A stretch of DNA of 49,520 nt, from positions 1-49,520 of the IMG/VR virus record IMGVR_UViG_3300046491_000214; one strand, 5' to 3'. Below, one piece after another: positions 30,353-37,330 of this stretch (within the stretch, counting starts at the first letter, position 1; each line of letters starts with the position of its first letter). Both the position numbers and the translations under genes were made by a program. The stretch comes from a virus. Under the pieces are notes generated by a model that was given only the letters and a program-made list of their open reading frames with translations, was not told the DNA's origin and searched no databases.

Positions 30353-30387
30353 GTGCGGCCTTTCGTCGATTCCATTTCTTGATCCAT
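30349..30387 (-). CDS. 12-codon leader ORF
   Basis: ATG 30387 has a strong AAGGAG site, codes MDQEMESTKGRT and ends in a TGA overlapping the ATG of the 58-residue membrane protein. It may be a leader that couples translation, since the membrane-protein gene lacks its own strong site. Confidence 0.4.
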   Translation of the reverse strand: MDQEMESTKGRT

Positions 30388-30418
30388 CTGTTCTCCTTAT
30401 GTGATGCGGGTCAGTTCT

Positions 30419-30661
30419 TCAGACTGGAGCCGCGGTATCGTGGTATTTGTGGGAATTCGATTGCGTGAGGAGCTGGCGAATTTCCGCAGCTGGCATGCCC
30501 AGGTACTCGTGCACCCGGAGGATCATTCCATCGCTGATAGAGCCCTTCTTTCGCGCCTGGCTGATGACGCACTGGCTTACCTCCAGTTCACGGGCCAAAG
30601 CAGCATCACTTGCGATCCCCTTTTCCTGACGCAGCTTGTCGAACAGTGTTGATGCGCTCAT
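30419..30661 (-). CDS. Small HTH protein
   Basis: 80 residues from ATG 30661 (GGAAG upstream; the longer frame from 30697 is less likely). The HTH is DAALARELEVSQCVISQARKKGSISDGMILRVHEYLG, a Cro/XRE-like helix set. It follows the CII-like gene in the early operon and probably acts as a second early regulator. Confidence 0.7.
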   Translation of the reverse strand: MSASTLFDKLRQEKGIASDAALARELEVSQCVISQARKKGSISDGMILRVHEYLGMPAAEIRQLLTQSNSHKYHDTAAPV

Positions 30662-30717
30662 CGTCGTCACTTCCATGTTGGTTATTGGTGGCGGCATGCC
30701 CGCCGCCTGGGTCTTCC

Positions 30718-31170
30718 CTACAGCGAAGCCGGTTTCTCCGACATGCCATTGAGGCGCTCGATAAGCTGCATCATTGGGCGGAAGGCCTTGAAGACCGCAG
30801 CGCGGACCTTTGCGACTTCGTGCAGCTCGACGCGCCCGTCCTCCAGGGTCTTGTGCACTTCGTTAGCGACGTCGCCCAGGCGCTGCCAGATGCTCGTGAC
30901 GTTCTCCAGCACGCCCATGTCCGATGCCGGCTGGTATTCGAGCTTGGTCAACACAAAGCCATGCGTCTCAGCCAGGGCGTGCAGGACGGAGTAGTCTTCA
31001 GTCAGCGACATGACGCGCTCGATGTCATCGATCGTCACGACGTTGGCGTCGTTGTTCGGATTGGCCTTGTTCCTCAGGATCGTGGGCGACATGCCCAGGC
31101 GAGCAGCCAGCGCGACGCATCCGCCAGGTGCGGAATGGACGGTTTGGTGAAAGGCGTCTTTGGCGTTCAT
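30718..31170 (-). CDS. CII-like regulator (Phage_CP76 family)
   Basis: 150 residues. The N-terminal HTH (DAFHQTVHSAPGGCVALAARLGMSPTILRNKANPNND) followed by VVTIDDIERVMSLTEDYSVLHALAETHGFV is characteristic of the phage regulatory CII family (CP76). The C-terminal helix may mediate oligomerisation. It lies downstream of cro, the same order as cro-cII in lambdoid phages. The ribosome site is CTGAGGTC. It may activate lysogeny promoters. Confidence 0.85.
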   Translation of the reverse strand: MNAKDAFHQTVHSAPGGCVALAARLGMSPTILRNKANPNNDANVVTIDDIERVMSLTEDYSVLHALAETHGFVLTKLEYQPASDMGVLENVTSIWQRLGDVANEVHKTLEDGRVELHEVAKVRAAVFKAFRPMMQLIERLNGMSEKPASL

Positions 31171-31361
31171 GCTCTGACCTCAGGAAAGAATGATGTTTTT
31201 GAAACTTGTTATTGAGAAAATGCTTGCATCGAAACTTCGCTAACCCCGGAACCCAACATGCCCAACGCCGCCTTTGTACTGATGAACTGCGATCTGGTCG
31301 CTGTGCCTCTGCAACTCGGTGCTGGCGTTGTTACGGTCTACTGCGGGGCGCGGCGGGCGGA

Positions 31362-31628
31362 TCAACTGCTCGGAGACTCCGGCGCCAAGCCCACTTCTTC
31401 TGGCCTGGGGTCTGTAGCGCGGCGGTTTGGCGAGTCGCAAGCAGCGTTAGCGCAGCGTTCGGCATGCAACTCCTCGAGTCGGTCGCCGATGAATTTGGAT
31501 GGTCTCGATCCGCGGGCTCCCGACAAATACGCAGCAATCGTCGATTGCCCGCACGGGACCAGATCGGCCAGCTCTTGCTGAGTAAGTCCGGACTTCAACA
31601 GGTCCGACGTGATTTTTTGCGTATCCAT
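31362..31628 (-). CDS. Cro-like repressor
   Basis: 88 residues from ATG 31628. The XRE-type HTH is KITSDLLKSGLTQQELADLVPCGQSTIAAYLSGARGSRPSKFIGDRLEEL. The C-terminal ~30 residues are disordered. The gene diverges from the repressor at 31701 across three operators. The predicted -10 (31640-31635) is six bases from the ATG and no Shine-Dalgarno sequence exists, suggesting a leaderless transcript. Confidence 0.8.
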   Translation of the reverse strand: MDTQKITSDLLKSGLTQQELADLVPCGQSTIAAYLSGARGSRPSKFIGDRLEELHAERCANAACDSPNRRATDPRPEEVGLAPESPSS

Positions 31629-31634
31629 GGGCAA

Positions 31635-31664
31635 ACAATATCACGTTCGTGTTTGGACCGTCAA
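31635..31664 (-). promoter_or_regulatory. Predicted PR promoter (cro)
   Basis: Minus strand TTGACG (31664-31659), an 18-bp spacer and TATTGT (31640-31635). Operator sites 31642-31651 and 31665-31674 overlap the spacer and flank the -35. Confidence 0.65.
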
Positions 31665-31698
31665 CACCAACGTGATTGTGTTATGTATTACATTCGTG
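31642..31698. promoter_or_regulatory. Right operator, three sites
   Basis: Three imperfect palindromes: CACGTTCGTG (31642-31651), CACCAACGTG (31665-31674) and TACATTCGTG (31689-31698), with AT-rich flanks. Centres are 23 and 24 bp apart. Site 3 is 2 bp before the repressor ATG. Confidence 0.75.
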
Positions 31699-31700
31699 AT

Positions 31701-32183
31701 ATGGATACATTGGCAAAACGACTCATCTGGGCCCGAGAACAGAAAGGGCTAACCCAAGCTTCACTTGCGAAGCTGAGCGGAGTCACGCAGAGCACTATCG
31801 GGAATTTGGAATCAGGCATCCGGGCGAGCGCGCGCCGGATCGTAGACATTGCTGCGGCCCTTGATGTCAATCCAGCCTGGCTGGCGAATGGTCAAGGCGA
31901 AGCAAAGGAAGTCGACTCAACCACAGTTGGAGTTGCTGAGCCTATAGCGGCGTATGGGAAAACGCTTGATGCACCGAGAAGCAAAGCGGTTGGCCGCGAT
32001 GCCGACTATCTCGAGGACGCGTCCCTGTCCTCCGAAACCACTCTCGAACGGCTCAATGCGCGAGAGAAGATAATCCTTGAACTATACCGTCGAGCGAGCC
32101 ACGAGGGCCAGTTGATGATCTACGGCGCCTGCAAAGTTGCGGCGGAATACAGCGACGCCACACTTATCGGACGTTCAGAGTAA
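31701..32183 (+). CDS. Prophage repressor, HTH only (no peptidase domain)
   Basis: 160 residues from ATG 31701 (MDTLAKRLIWAREQKGL); an ATG at 31683 lies inside operator DNA and is rejected. The XRE HTH is AREQKGLTQASLAKLSGVTQSTIGNLESGI. The C-terminal ~95 residues contain a short helical region (LERLNAREKIILELYRRASHEGQLMIYGACKVAAEY) but no S24 Ser/Lys peptidase motif. It is therefore not expected to self-cleave on RecA activation. It occupies the CI position opposite cro. No ribosome site is visible, suggesting a leaderless message. Confidence 0.85.
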   Translation: MDTLAKRLIWAREQKGLTQASLAKLSGVTQSTIGNLESGIRASARRIVDIAAALDVNPAWLANGQGEAKEVDSTTVGVAEPIAAYGKTLDAPRSKAVGRDADYLEDASLSSETTLERLNAREKIILELYRRASHEGQLMIYGACKVAAEYSDATLIGRSE

Positions 32184-32378
32184 GCGGAGCTTGACCGGCT
32201 CGGCCGGAATCGTACGCTTGAAGTTCTCGGACATTTCGATGAATACGGACTGCGCACTGCGCTTCATCGAGCGGAAATTCGACAACAGCCGGCGCTCCTG
32301 GCTCGTTAACTGAAACTCATCATTGTCATTTTCGGTCGCAATGACCAATGTCGGCATCGTCTCGTCTGGCATCTTCAT
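32175..32378 (-). CDS. Small protein convergent with the repressor
   Basis: 67 residues: an acidic N-terminus then FQLTSQERRLLSNFRSMKRSAQSVFIEMSENFKRT. This helical pattern resembles short proteins often encoded next to phage repressors. Its stop overlaps the repressor 3' end by 9 bp. A perfect palindrome lies ~30 bp upstream of its start. Confidence 0.55.
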   Translation of the reverse strand: MKMPDETMPTLVIATENDNDEFQLTSQERRLLSNFRSMKRSAQSVFIEMSENFKRTIPAEPVKLRLL

Positions 32379-32409
32379 TCCTTTGCAAGTCTACTGGCCA
32401 CTTTATGAC

Positions 32410-32425
32410 GTAGGATACATCCTAC
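32410..32425. promoter_or_regulatory. Perfect palindrome, probable operator
   Basis: GTAGGAT-AC-ATCCTAC, with outer TGA/TCA extending the symmetry to 24 bp with one mismatch pair. It lies ~30 bp upstream of the 32378 start. Confidence 0.55.
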
Positions 32426-32555
32426 ATCAACAGAACAGAGGGACTTTCACGGCCTATTTGTTCTGCATACTGTAACAAAGTCTTAGCCTAGCACTACAAA
32501 CATAGCGGGCGGATCAATGTAACAATCGGTCTCTCGTCCAGCTTGTGCGAGAATA

Positions 32556-32576
32556 GTGCCATCGTTTGTATGGCAC
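32556..32576. promoter_or_regulatory. Inverted repeat upstream of the Arc-like gene
   Basis: GTGCCAT (32556-32562) and ATGGCAC (32570-32576) with a 7-bp spacer, 40 bp before the Arc-like start. A likely binding site for that protein. Confidence 0.5.
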
Positions 32577-32616
32577 TCACAACATTTCTGTTCCGAAACG
32601 CGCAAGAATCGCGCGC

Positions 32617-32901
32617 ATGAAAGAACAGCCGCCTAAGAAGCCCCCTATCAAGACCGCGATGCGTCTCCCCGCCGAACTGCACGCCGACCTCAAAGAAGCC
32701 GCCGATCGCGAGGATCACTCGATGAATGACGAGATCATCCTTCGCTGTACGGCCATGTCTGGCGGCGCTTCTCTTGCAACTCTCCTGGCCGAGATTCGAG
32801 GTCTTCGCGAGGAACACCGGCAACTCAGGGCCGACCAGAAGAAAACGCAGCAGATGGTCCAAACCATCATCGATGCCCTAGGCCCAACCCGAAAACGCTA
32901 G
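32617..32901 (+). CDS. Arc-like ribbon-helix-helix DNA-binding protein
   Basis: 94 residues from ATG 32617 (an in-frame upstream ATG at 32566 lies within the inverted repeat). The Arc-type fold is IKTAMRLPAELHADLKEAADREDHSMNDEIILRCTAM, with a following helix (LATLLAEIRGLREEHRQLRADQKKTQQMVQTII) that is coiled-coil like. It should regulate its own promoter and perhaps the following S24 gene. Confidence 0.8.
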   Translation: MKEQPPKKPPIKTAMRLPAELHADLKEAADREDHSMNDEIILRCTAMSGGASLATLLAEIRGLREEHRQLRADQKKTQQMVQTIIDALGPTRKR

Positions 32902-32931
32902 GTCCCTGATCTACTATTGTACGCCTGAAAC

Positions 32932-32949
32932 ACTGTATGTTCATACAGT
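32932..32949. promoter_or_regulatory. LexA (SOS) box
   Basis: ACTGTATGTTCATACAGT: a perfect 8-bp inverted repeat with CTGT-N8-ACAG spacing, the consensus of betaproteobacterial and E. coli LexA boxes. It lies 70 bp upstream of the S24 repressor-like gene. Confidence 0.8.
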
Positions 32950-33018
32950 ATAGATTTGCTCGTTGAGCAAGGTCAAGTAATTCTGTACCTTTGCACTCAA
33001 CCTTTCTATACTGCTCGT

Positions 33019-33774
33019 ATGGATGATCTTAAACAACTTTTAGCGGACTGGATCCGTAAGGCACGGAAGACTGCGGGCCTATCGCAAGAAGGCCTTGGGG
33101 CTGAGCTTGCGCGCGAGCTGGGCGACGACCGCGGCTATACGAAGGCGAACATCTCTGGATGGGAGACGATGCGGCACAGTCCTAACCTCAAGCAACTCAT
33201 GGCCATCGCGAAGGTAACCGGCGTCGGGCTACCGGCGTCGATAGTCGACGCTATGCAGAGCCAACAGCCTGGCACCACTGACCACACTGCCGTCGCAAAG
33301 GCGCTATCGCTCTTCCCTGATGCTCGGCCAATCCGCGTTGGCGACGAACCGGATACAGTCCCGATCCGGTTCGTAAAACTCAAGTTGCACGCTGGCGTGG
33401 CCGGCTTCGAGACGGAGCCGGAACGTGAAGATGGCGGGGTTCTTCCGATGCCACGCGCCGTGATCGAGAAGCACAACCTGTCGCCGGCCCAGCTGCTCGC
33501 GATGCGAGTTGCAGGCTGCAGCATGGAGCCTATGCTCTTCGAGGATGACGTCGTAGTCATCAACACTGCAGACAAGCGGCCAATCAGTAGAGAGGTCTAT
33601 GCGGTCAACTTTGATGGCGAGGCGTGCGTGAAGCAACTGCTTCACCAGGGCGGCCAATGGTATCTCCACTCGCTCAATCCGGATTTCGGACCCATCAACA
33701 TGCGTAGCGGGCAGTGCGACATTGTCGGACGCGTCGTCTATCAGCCGGGCCGAGTTGTGACCGGGCGGCTGTGA
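33019..33774 (+). CDS. S24-family repressor-like protein
   Basis: 251 residues from ATG 33019. The N-terminal HTH spans ~10-70 (WIRKARKTAGLSQEGLGAELAREL...NISGWET). The C-terminal S24/LexA peptidase domain has a candidate Ala125-Gly126 cleavage site (LHAGVAG), nucleophile Ser168 (GCSMEPML) and Lys205 (CVKQLLH). A TATACT -10 lies six bases before the ATG, implying a leaderless message. The upstream LexA box would make the gene SOS-induced, unusual for a lysogenic repressor; it may instead act in induction or control accessory genes. Confidence 0.9.
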   Translation: MDDLKQLLADWIRKARKTAGLSQEGLGAELARELGDDRGYTKANISGWETMRHSPNLKQLMAIAKVTGVGLPASIVDAMQSQQPGTTDHTAVAKALSLFPDARPIRVGDEPDTVPIRFVKLKLHAGVAGFETEPEREDGGVLPMPRAVIEKHNLSPAQLLAMRVAGCSMEPMLFEDDVVVINTADKRPISREVYAVNFDGEACVKQLLHQGGQWYLHSLNPDFGPINMRSGQCDIVGRVVYQPGRVVTGRL

Positions 33775-33851
33775 GAATTGGAGAGGCTCCGCGACAAACG
33801 GTGGCGTATCATGCTAGAACGCAACATGCGCCACTAATCACCGAGGCCCAC

Positions 33852-34202
33852 ATGAAGACCGCTATAGCTTTCGCCGCTCTGCTTGTCATTCCAAGCGCCT
33901 TTGCCGCACCAAAGCAAAAGTCACCGCCGGCGGCGAAGCCGGATCCGATCGCTCAAGCGCGTGAGCGAGTCAAAGAAATTCTCAAAGACCCGGACTCTGC
34001 AAAATTCCGCACTGAGTTCGTCGGGAAGGACGGGGCTGTATGCGGCTTCGTGAACGCGAAAAACAGCTACGGCGGCTACAGCGGTTTCGAGCGATATGTT
34101 GTGTCATTAGAGAGCGTACTTCTGGATAGCGGAGAATCTTGGAAGATGGACTCCCGATGGGCCGACTACTGCGCCGACTTCGAACCTGCGCCGAACGGAT
34201 AA
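33852..34202 (+). CDS. Secreted cargo protein
   Basis: 116 residues. There is a signal peptide (MKTAIAFAALLVIPSAFA-AP), then a domain with VKEILKDPDSAKFRTEFVGKDGAVCGFVNAKNSYGGYSGFERY, a pattern I know from prophage and plasmid envelope proteins. Two Cys residues may form a disulfide. It should be periplasmic. Cargo gene of unknown role. Confidence 0.75.
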   Translation: MKTAIAFAALLVIPSAFAAPKQKSPPAAKPDPIAQARERVKEILKDPDSAKFRTEFVGKDGAVCGFVNAKNSYGGYSGFERYVVSLESVLLDSGESWKMDSRWADYCADFEPAPNG

Positions 34203-34296
34203 CGTCAGCGTGATAATTGGTGAGTATTTTGCCAGACTGACAGCGTATCATTCCTGAGCGAAACGGCACGCATTGATGCCCGCACAGAGAAACCGT

Positions 34297-34857
34297 ATGG
34301 CACGTACATTTGAAAATCCCACAAATCGGCACCAGGAAACCGTCGATGGATCGGACTCCCTAGGCGTACTATTCCTGGGTATGCTCTATTTGCTCTACAG
34401 GGGTCTATGGGCGCATGTTTTGGTATGGTGTCTCGTGGTAGTAGTGCCGGCCCTCTCATTCGGCCCCTTTCTCATCTTTAGCCTCCCGCTCGCATCGATT
34501 GGTTATGCCTTGGCTATCCAAGGGATCTTGTCGAGCCGTTACCTGAACAAGGGATGGCGCGAAGTGACTGTTGCGGAGCAGCCGCCATCGCCTGGACGAG
34601 TCAGTGCGGACGCGATCGCTGCTGCGCCCGTCAGTGAAGGTATGAAACTGTGCCCTTACTGTGCTGAAGAGGTGAAGGCCGCAGCTACGAAGTGCAAGCA
34701 TTGCCAATCTGACCTCCCGATCATTGCTCCCACGGTAGAAACGGGCAGTCCTCACATCAAATTTCATAATGGGATGTATATGGTCGGCGGCTATCACTTC
34801 GACAGGTTGGAAGAGGCGCAGTTGTGTCTAGCCCAATGGGTTGGCCCAAAGCCGTAA
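34297..34857 (+). CDS. DUF2628-like membrane protein with zinc ribbon
   Basis: 186 residues from ATG 34297 (an earlier ATG at 34276 is possible). A membrane domain (LGMLYLLYRGLWAHVLVWCLVVVVPALSF... LASIGYALAIQGILSSRYLNKGWREV) resembles DUF2628. A cytosolic zinc ribbon follows (KLCPYCAEEVKAAATKCKHCQSDL) and a short C-terminal domain (GMYMVGGYHFDRLEEAQLCL). It is probably a lysogenic cargo gene, with a possible but unproven exclusion role. Confidence 0.75.
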   Translation: MARTFENPTNRHQETVDGSDSLGVLFLGMLYLLYRGLWAHVLVWCLVVVVPALSFGPFLIFSLPLASIGYALAIQGILSSRYLNKGWREVTVAEQPPSPGRVSADAIAAAPVSEGMKLCPYCAEEVKAAATKCKHCQSDLPIIAPTVETGSPHIKFHNGMYMVGGYHFDRLEEAQLCLAQWVGPKP

Positions 34858-35002
34858 CGCACCGCTGAGCAGGCGGGCACCAGTGCGAAGTGCTGGGATG
34901 GAACGTACTCCTTCAGCCAGCATCGGCGGGGGACATGTTCGCACCATGGCGGTGTAGGCGCGTGGCTCTGATTCGGCAGACAATTTATAGACGAAAGAAG
35001 AC

Positions 35003-35506
35003 ATGAGCTCTTCAATTCCATGGCCTCTTCCGCACGTCGGACTGCTAACAGACGGCATACTTAATGCTCTTCGTACGGAGCCTAAGCGCAAAGCAAGTAG
35101 CTCCCGTATCAAAGAGAAGATGGGGCACTCCGAACAACAGTTTGAGCTTGTAGCAGATGCCCTACAAGAACGTCGCTACCGTCTTTTTGTGAGACAATCA
35201 CTGTCAAATTCTGACGTTTTCTCTGTTGGTTTGACCCTGATTTTGCCAGATGGTGACTTGATTCTTTGCAGATACAACAGTGGGCATCACGGACACAAAA
35301 ACATCTTGGAAAAGGTCAAGATCCCGCCGGCATGTCACCAGCACCTAATGACGCAACGTTATATCGCCGCTGGCCTTGAGCATCGTGGTTTTGCGGTACT
35401 GCGAACTGAGTATACTTCAGTCGACGGGGCACTTGCGCTACTCGTAAAGGAATGCAATGTGCTCAATGTGCTTAAGTATGAACCACAAACGAAGCTTTTC
35501 TCATGA
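35003..35506 (+). CDS. DUF6978-like protein, first gene of a coupled pair
   Basis: 167 residues. The core TLILPDGDLILCRYNSGHHGHKN followed by HQHLMTQRYIAAGLE resembles DUF6978-like proteins paired with DUF1828. It is basic in the N-terminus (PKRKASSSRIKEKMG). GC content is visibly lower than the surrounding phage genes. The stop overlaps the next ATG (ATGA), so translation is coupled. The family resemblance is at motif level only. Confidence 0.6.
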   Translation: MSSSIPWPLPHVGLLTDGILNALRTEPKRKASSSRIKEKMGHSEQQFELVADALQERRYRLFVRQSLSNSDVFSVGLTLILPDGDLILCRYNSGHHGHKNILEKVKIPPACHQHLMTQRYIAAGLEHRGFAVLRTEYTSVDGALALLVKECNVLNVLKYEPQTKLFS

Positions 35507-36279
35507 TTGACTCTTCCGAACTTCACGAACTGTTGTGCGAGCAATGGTGCGCCGACGTCGCGGTGATGGAAGATTCCGTCGGTACCAGGATTTCGCTGCC
35601 GCTTACCGATCCTGACGGCGATGAAATCACCATCTGGATTTCTGAACGTTTGGGCGGCTGGCATCTTCGCGATTGCGGAACCACTATGATGCGTCTGTCG
35701 TATGAAATGGATGTTGATCTCCTTGCGCTCGGTCAGCGCTCAAAGGTACTGGAACGAGTTTTAAACGAAAGCCATATCAAGCTAGAGAATGGAGAGCTTG
35801 TATGCGATGCAGAGGAGCGAAGTCTGGGTGAGGCGCTGCTTAGGTTTGGCCAAGCCATTCAGCGCGTTGGCGACATTAAACTTTGGACACAGGCGCGTGT
35901 CGCAAGTACGTTCTATGACGACCTTAAAGCAAATTTGATAGATATCGTTGGCGCGGAGTCGTTGCTAATTGATTACGCTGCGCCAAATGTACCGGACAGC
36001 GCAAACTACCTAATTGACTACGCCGTCGTATCCGGCTCAACTCCACTTTATATTTTTGGCGTCCCGAGTTCCGATAAAGCTAAGCTCGCAAATATCGTGC
36101 TTTTGCACTTGCAGCAAGCGCACCACAATTTCAACTCACTAATCATTCCATCTGACTTTGAATCGATATCAAAGCCTGACTTTCGGCGACTTATGAATGC
36201 TGCAAACGACGTCGTTGATTCCAGTGCCTCGGTTGATGTTATAAGACGAAAGATTCAACAGCGTATATCACATCATTAG
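35503..36279 (+). CDS. DUF1828/DUF1829 protein, second gene of the pair
   Basis: 258 residues. The N-terminal DUF1828 domain has DPDGDEITIWISERLGGWHLRDCGTTMMRLS; the C-terminal half fits DUF1829 (LIDYAVVSGSTPLYIFGVPSSDKAKLANIVLLHLQ). These domains are uncharacterised and often occur with a DUF6978-type partner on mobile elements, as here. Low GC and its own terminator (36289-36312) mark the pair as an acquired unit, possibly a defence or toxin-type module. Confidence 0.8.
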   Translation: MIDSSELHELLCEQWCADVAVMEDSVGTRISLPLTDPDGDEITIWISERLGGWHLRDCGTTMMRLSYEMDVDLLALGQRSKVLERVLNESHIKLENGELVCDAEERSLGEALLRFGQAIQRVGDIKLWTQARVASTFYDDLKANLIDIVGAESLLIDYAAPNVPDSANYLIDYAVVSGSTPLYIFGVPSSDKAKLANIVLLHLQQAHHNFNSLIIPSDFESISKPDFRRLMNAANDVVDSSASVDVIRRKIQQRISHH

Positions 36280-36288
36280 CATTCAATT

Positions 36289-36312
36289 GCCCGCTTAGAG
36301 CGGGCTTTTTTT
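36289..36312 (+). terminator. Terminator of the DUF1828/1829 pair
   Basis: GCCCGCT-TAG-AGCGGGC (36289-36305) then TTTTTTT, 10 bp after the stop of the second gene. Confidence 0.85.
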
Positions 36313-36375
36313 ACGCCCATGGCGCCGGCTTACGTGTGCGGTAGCAGCGAGCCCGACGTGCCGCGAGGCCGTGCC

Positions 36376-36567
36376 TCACCTCGGCTTTCTCTTTTTTGGT
36401 CTGCGGCCGGCGCGCGGTGTTTTCATTTCGAACTTGGGTAGCCAGCGTTCGAACGGCGTCAGCGTTGACCCCGGCGGAACATACCATGTCTTCAGCTCAG
36501 CATTCCACCGAGCGCCCAACCGCCGGGCTTCGTCCTTTTCCGCGTAGGGCACGTTCAGTTTGGTCAC
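36376..36567 (-). CDS. DUF5710-type small protein
   Basis: 63 residues from GTG 36567, chosen for AAGGA upstream; an ATG at 36615 is less natural. The core is KLNVPYAEKDEARRLGARWNAELKTWYVPPG, the DUF5710 pattern found in phage and plasmid primase-like and stand-alone proteins, followed by a basic tail. An inverted repeat precedes the start. Confidence 0.75.
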   Translation of the reverse strand: MTKLNVPYAEKDEARRLGARWNAELKTWYVPPGSTLTPFERWLPKFEMKTPRAGRRPKKRKPR

Positions 36568-36595
36568 GGCCTCTATCCTTCCTGCGCACGCGCGC

Positions 36596-36643
36596 ATTAG
36601 ATAACTCGAATACAAAATATAGACAACTCGACTGTTATCTAAT
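36596..36643. promoter_or_regulatory. Inverted repeat upstream of the DUF5710 gene
   Basis: ATTAGATAAC (36596-36605) and GTTATCTAAT (36634-36643) are perfect complements, 28 bp apart, with AACTCGA repeated directly inside. The AT-rich centre could hold a minus-strand -10. A candidate operator or loop site. Confidence 0.5.
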
Positions 36644-37098
36644 CAAGCTGGCTTCTACTACAGCCGCTTCGCTGCACGCTTGCTTCGCAAGCTCTCGCAC
36701 TATCGTGCTCGGCGGTATCTTTTCGTTATTTACGTCTTTTTTCTCTAGCCCCCAACCCCAGAGATATAGCTAATACGCGTGCATGCGCGAGCGCGTACGT
36801 TTCGCTTCCTTCAGGCGTTAGCTCGACAAGCGCTTTCGCGCCCGAGGCACCATCCGACAGACTTTCGGGTACAGGGCTCTCTCTTCGCCACCCTGTGTGA
36901 GTCTCACCCTTGCCCCCCCGTTTTTTTCACCAGGTCGCAGTCTCACCTATCCCCCTACACCTGTGTGTTTTCTGCATGTAGGGCGGCTGATGCCGTCAGC
37001 TCGGTTCCCCTCTAGGCCCTACGCGTCGGAGTTCCCCTCCCTGCCCCAGGCTTGCAATCCACCAAACTCGGCAGATGGACAAATTTTAACCCATTCAT
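36644..37098. other. Non-coding stretch before the left operator
   Basis: No supported gene. It holds a small GCTTGC-TTC-GCAAGC hairpin (36678-36692), two copies of GTCTCACC about 40 bp apart within a pyrimidine-rich plus strand (36900-36960), and C/T homopolymer runs (CCCCCCC, TTTTTTT). Some may be antitermination or origin-type elements, but I cannot identify them. Confidence 0.4.
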
Positions 37099-37132
37099 CA
37101 CGTTCGTGTTGATTTTTTTAAACACGTATGTG
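37099..37132. promoter_or_regulatory. Left operator, two sites
   Basis: CACGTTCGTG (37099-37108) is identical to site 1 of the right operator; CACGTATGTG (37123-37132) is a close variant. Centres are 24 bp apart, as at the right operator. Confidence 0.75.
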
Positions 37133-37137
37133 ATACT
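37109..37137 (+). promoter_or_regulatory. Predicted PL promoter of the plus-strand operon
   Basis: TTGATT (37109-37114), a 17-bp spacer and GATACT (37132-37137), each 4/6 to consensus. Operator site 2 overlaps the spacer and -10, so repressor binding would block it. Confidence 0.65.
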
Positions 37138-37171
37138 GGTTTCAACGCAGCGAACTCAACCAGGAGCCGCA

Positions 37172-37330
37172 ATGACGCACACGAAGAAGCCGAGCAATCA
37201 GCAAGTGCGCAGTTGGATGCAGCAACGCCAGGTGGACAGAACACCGCCGCCGGCGCCGGAGCAGATCCGGAGAGAGCTAGGGTGGGCGATGGTTGAGGCA
37301 GAGCGAGAGACGATTAGGAGCAAACGATGA
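37172..37330 (+). CDS. Small first gene of the left operon
   Basis: 52 residues, basic and Gln-rich (KKPSNQQVRSWMQQRQ...QIRRELGWAMVEAERE). CCAGGAG precedes the start. Its stop overlaps the next gene. The pattern of a short helical, charged protein directly after PL is typical of early phage regulators or inhibitors; role unknown. Confidence 0.65.
   Translation: MTHTKKPSNQQVRSWMQQRQVDRTPPPAPEQIRRELGWAMVEAERETIRSKR

Noticed and set aside
31171-31361. Possible extra gene between cro and the CII-like gene
   Set aside because: Only a Pro/Arg-rich ORF overlapping cro; no ribosome site or recognisable fold. I see nothing definite here.
31206-31700. In-frame N-terminal extension of the repressor
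   Set aside because: It would run through the cro gene and the operators; the HTH domain begins correctly at 31701.
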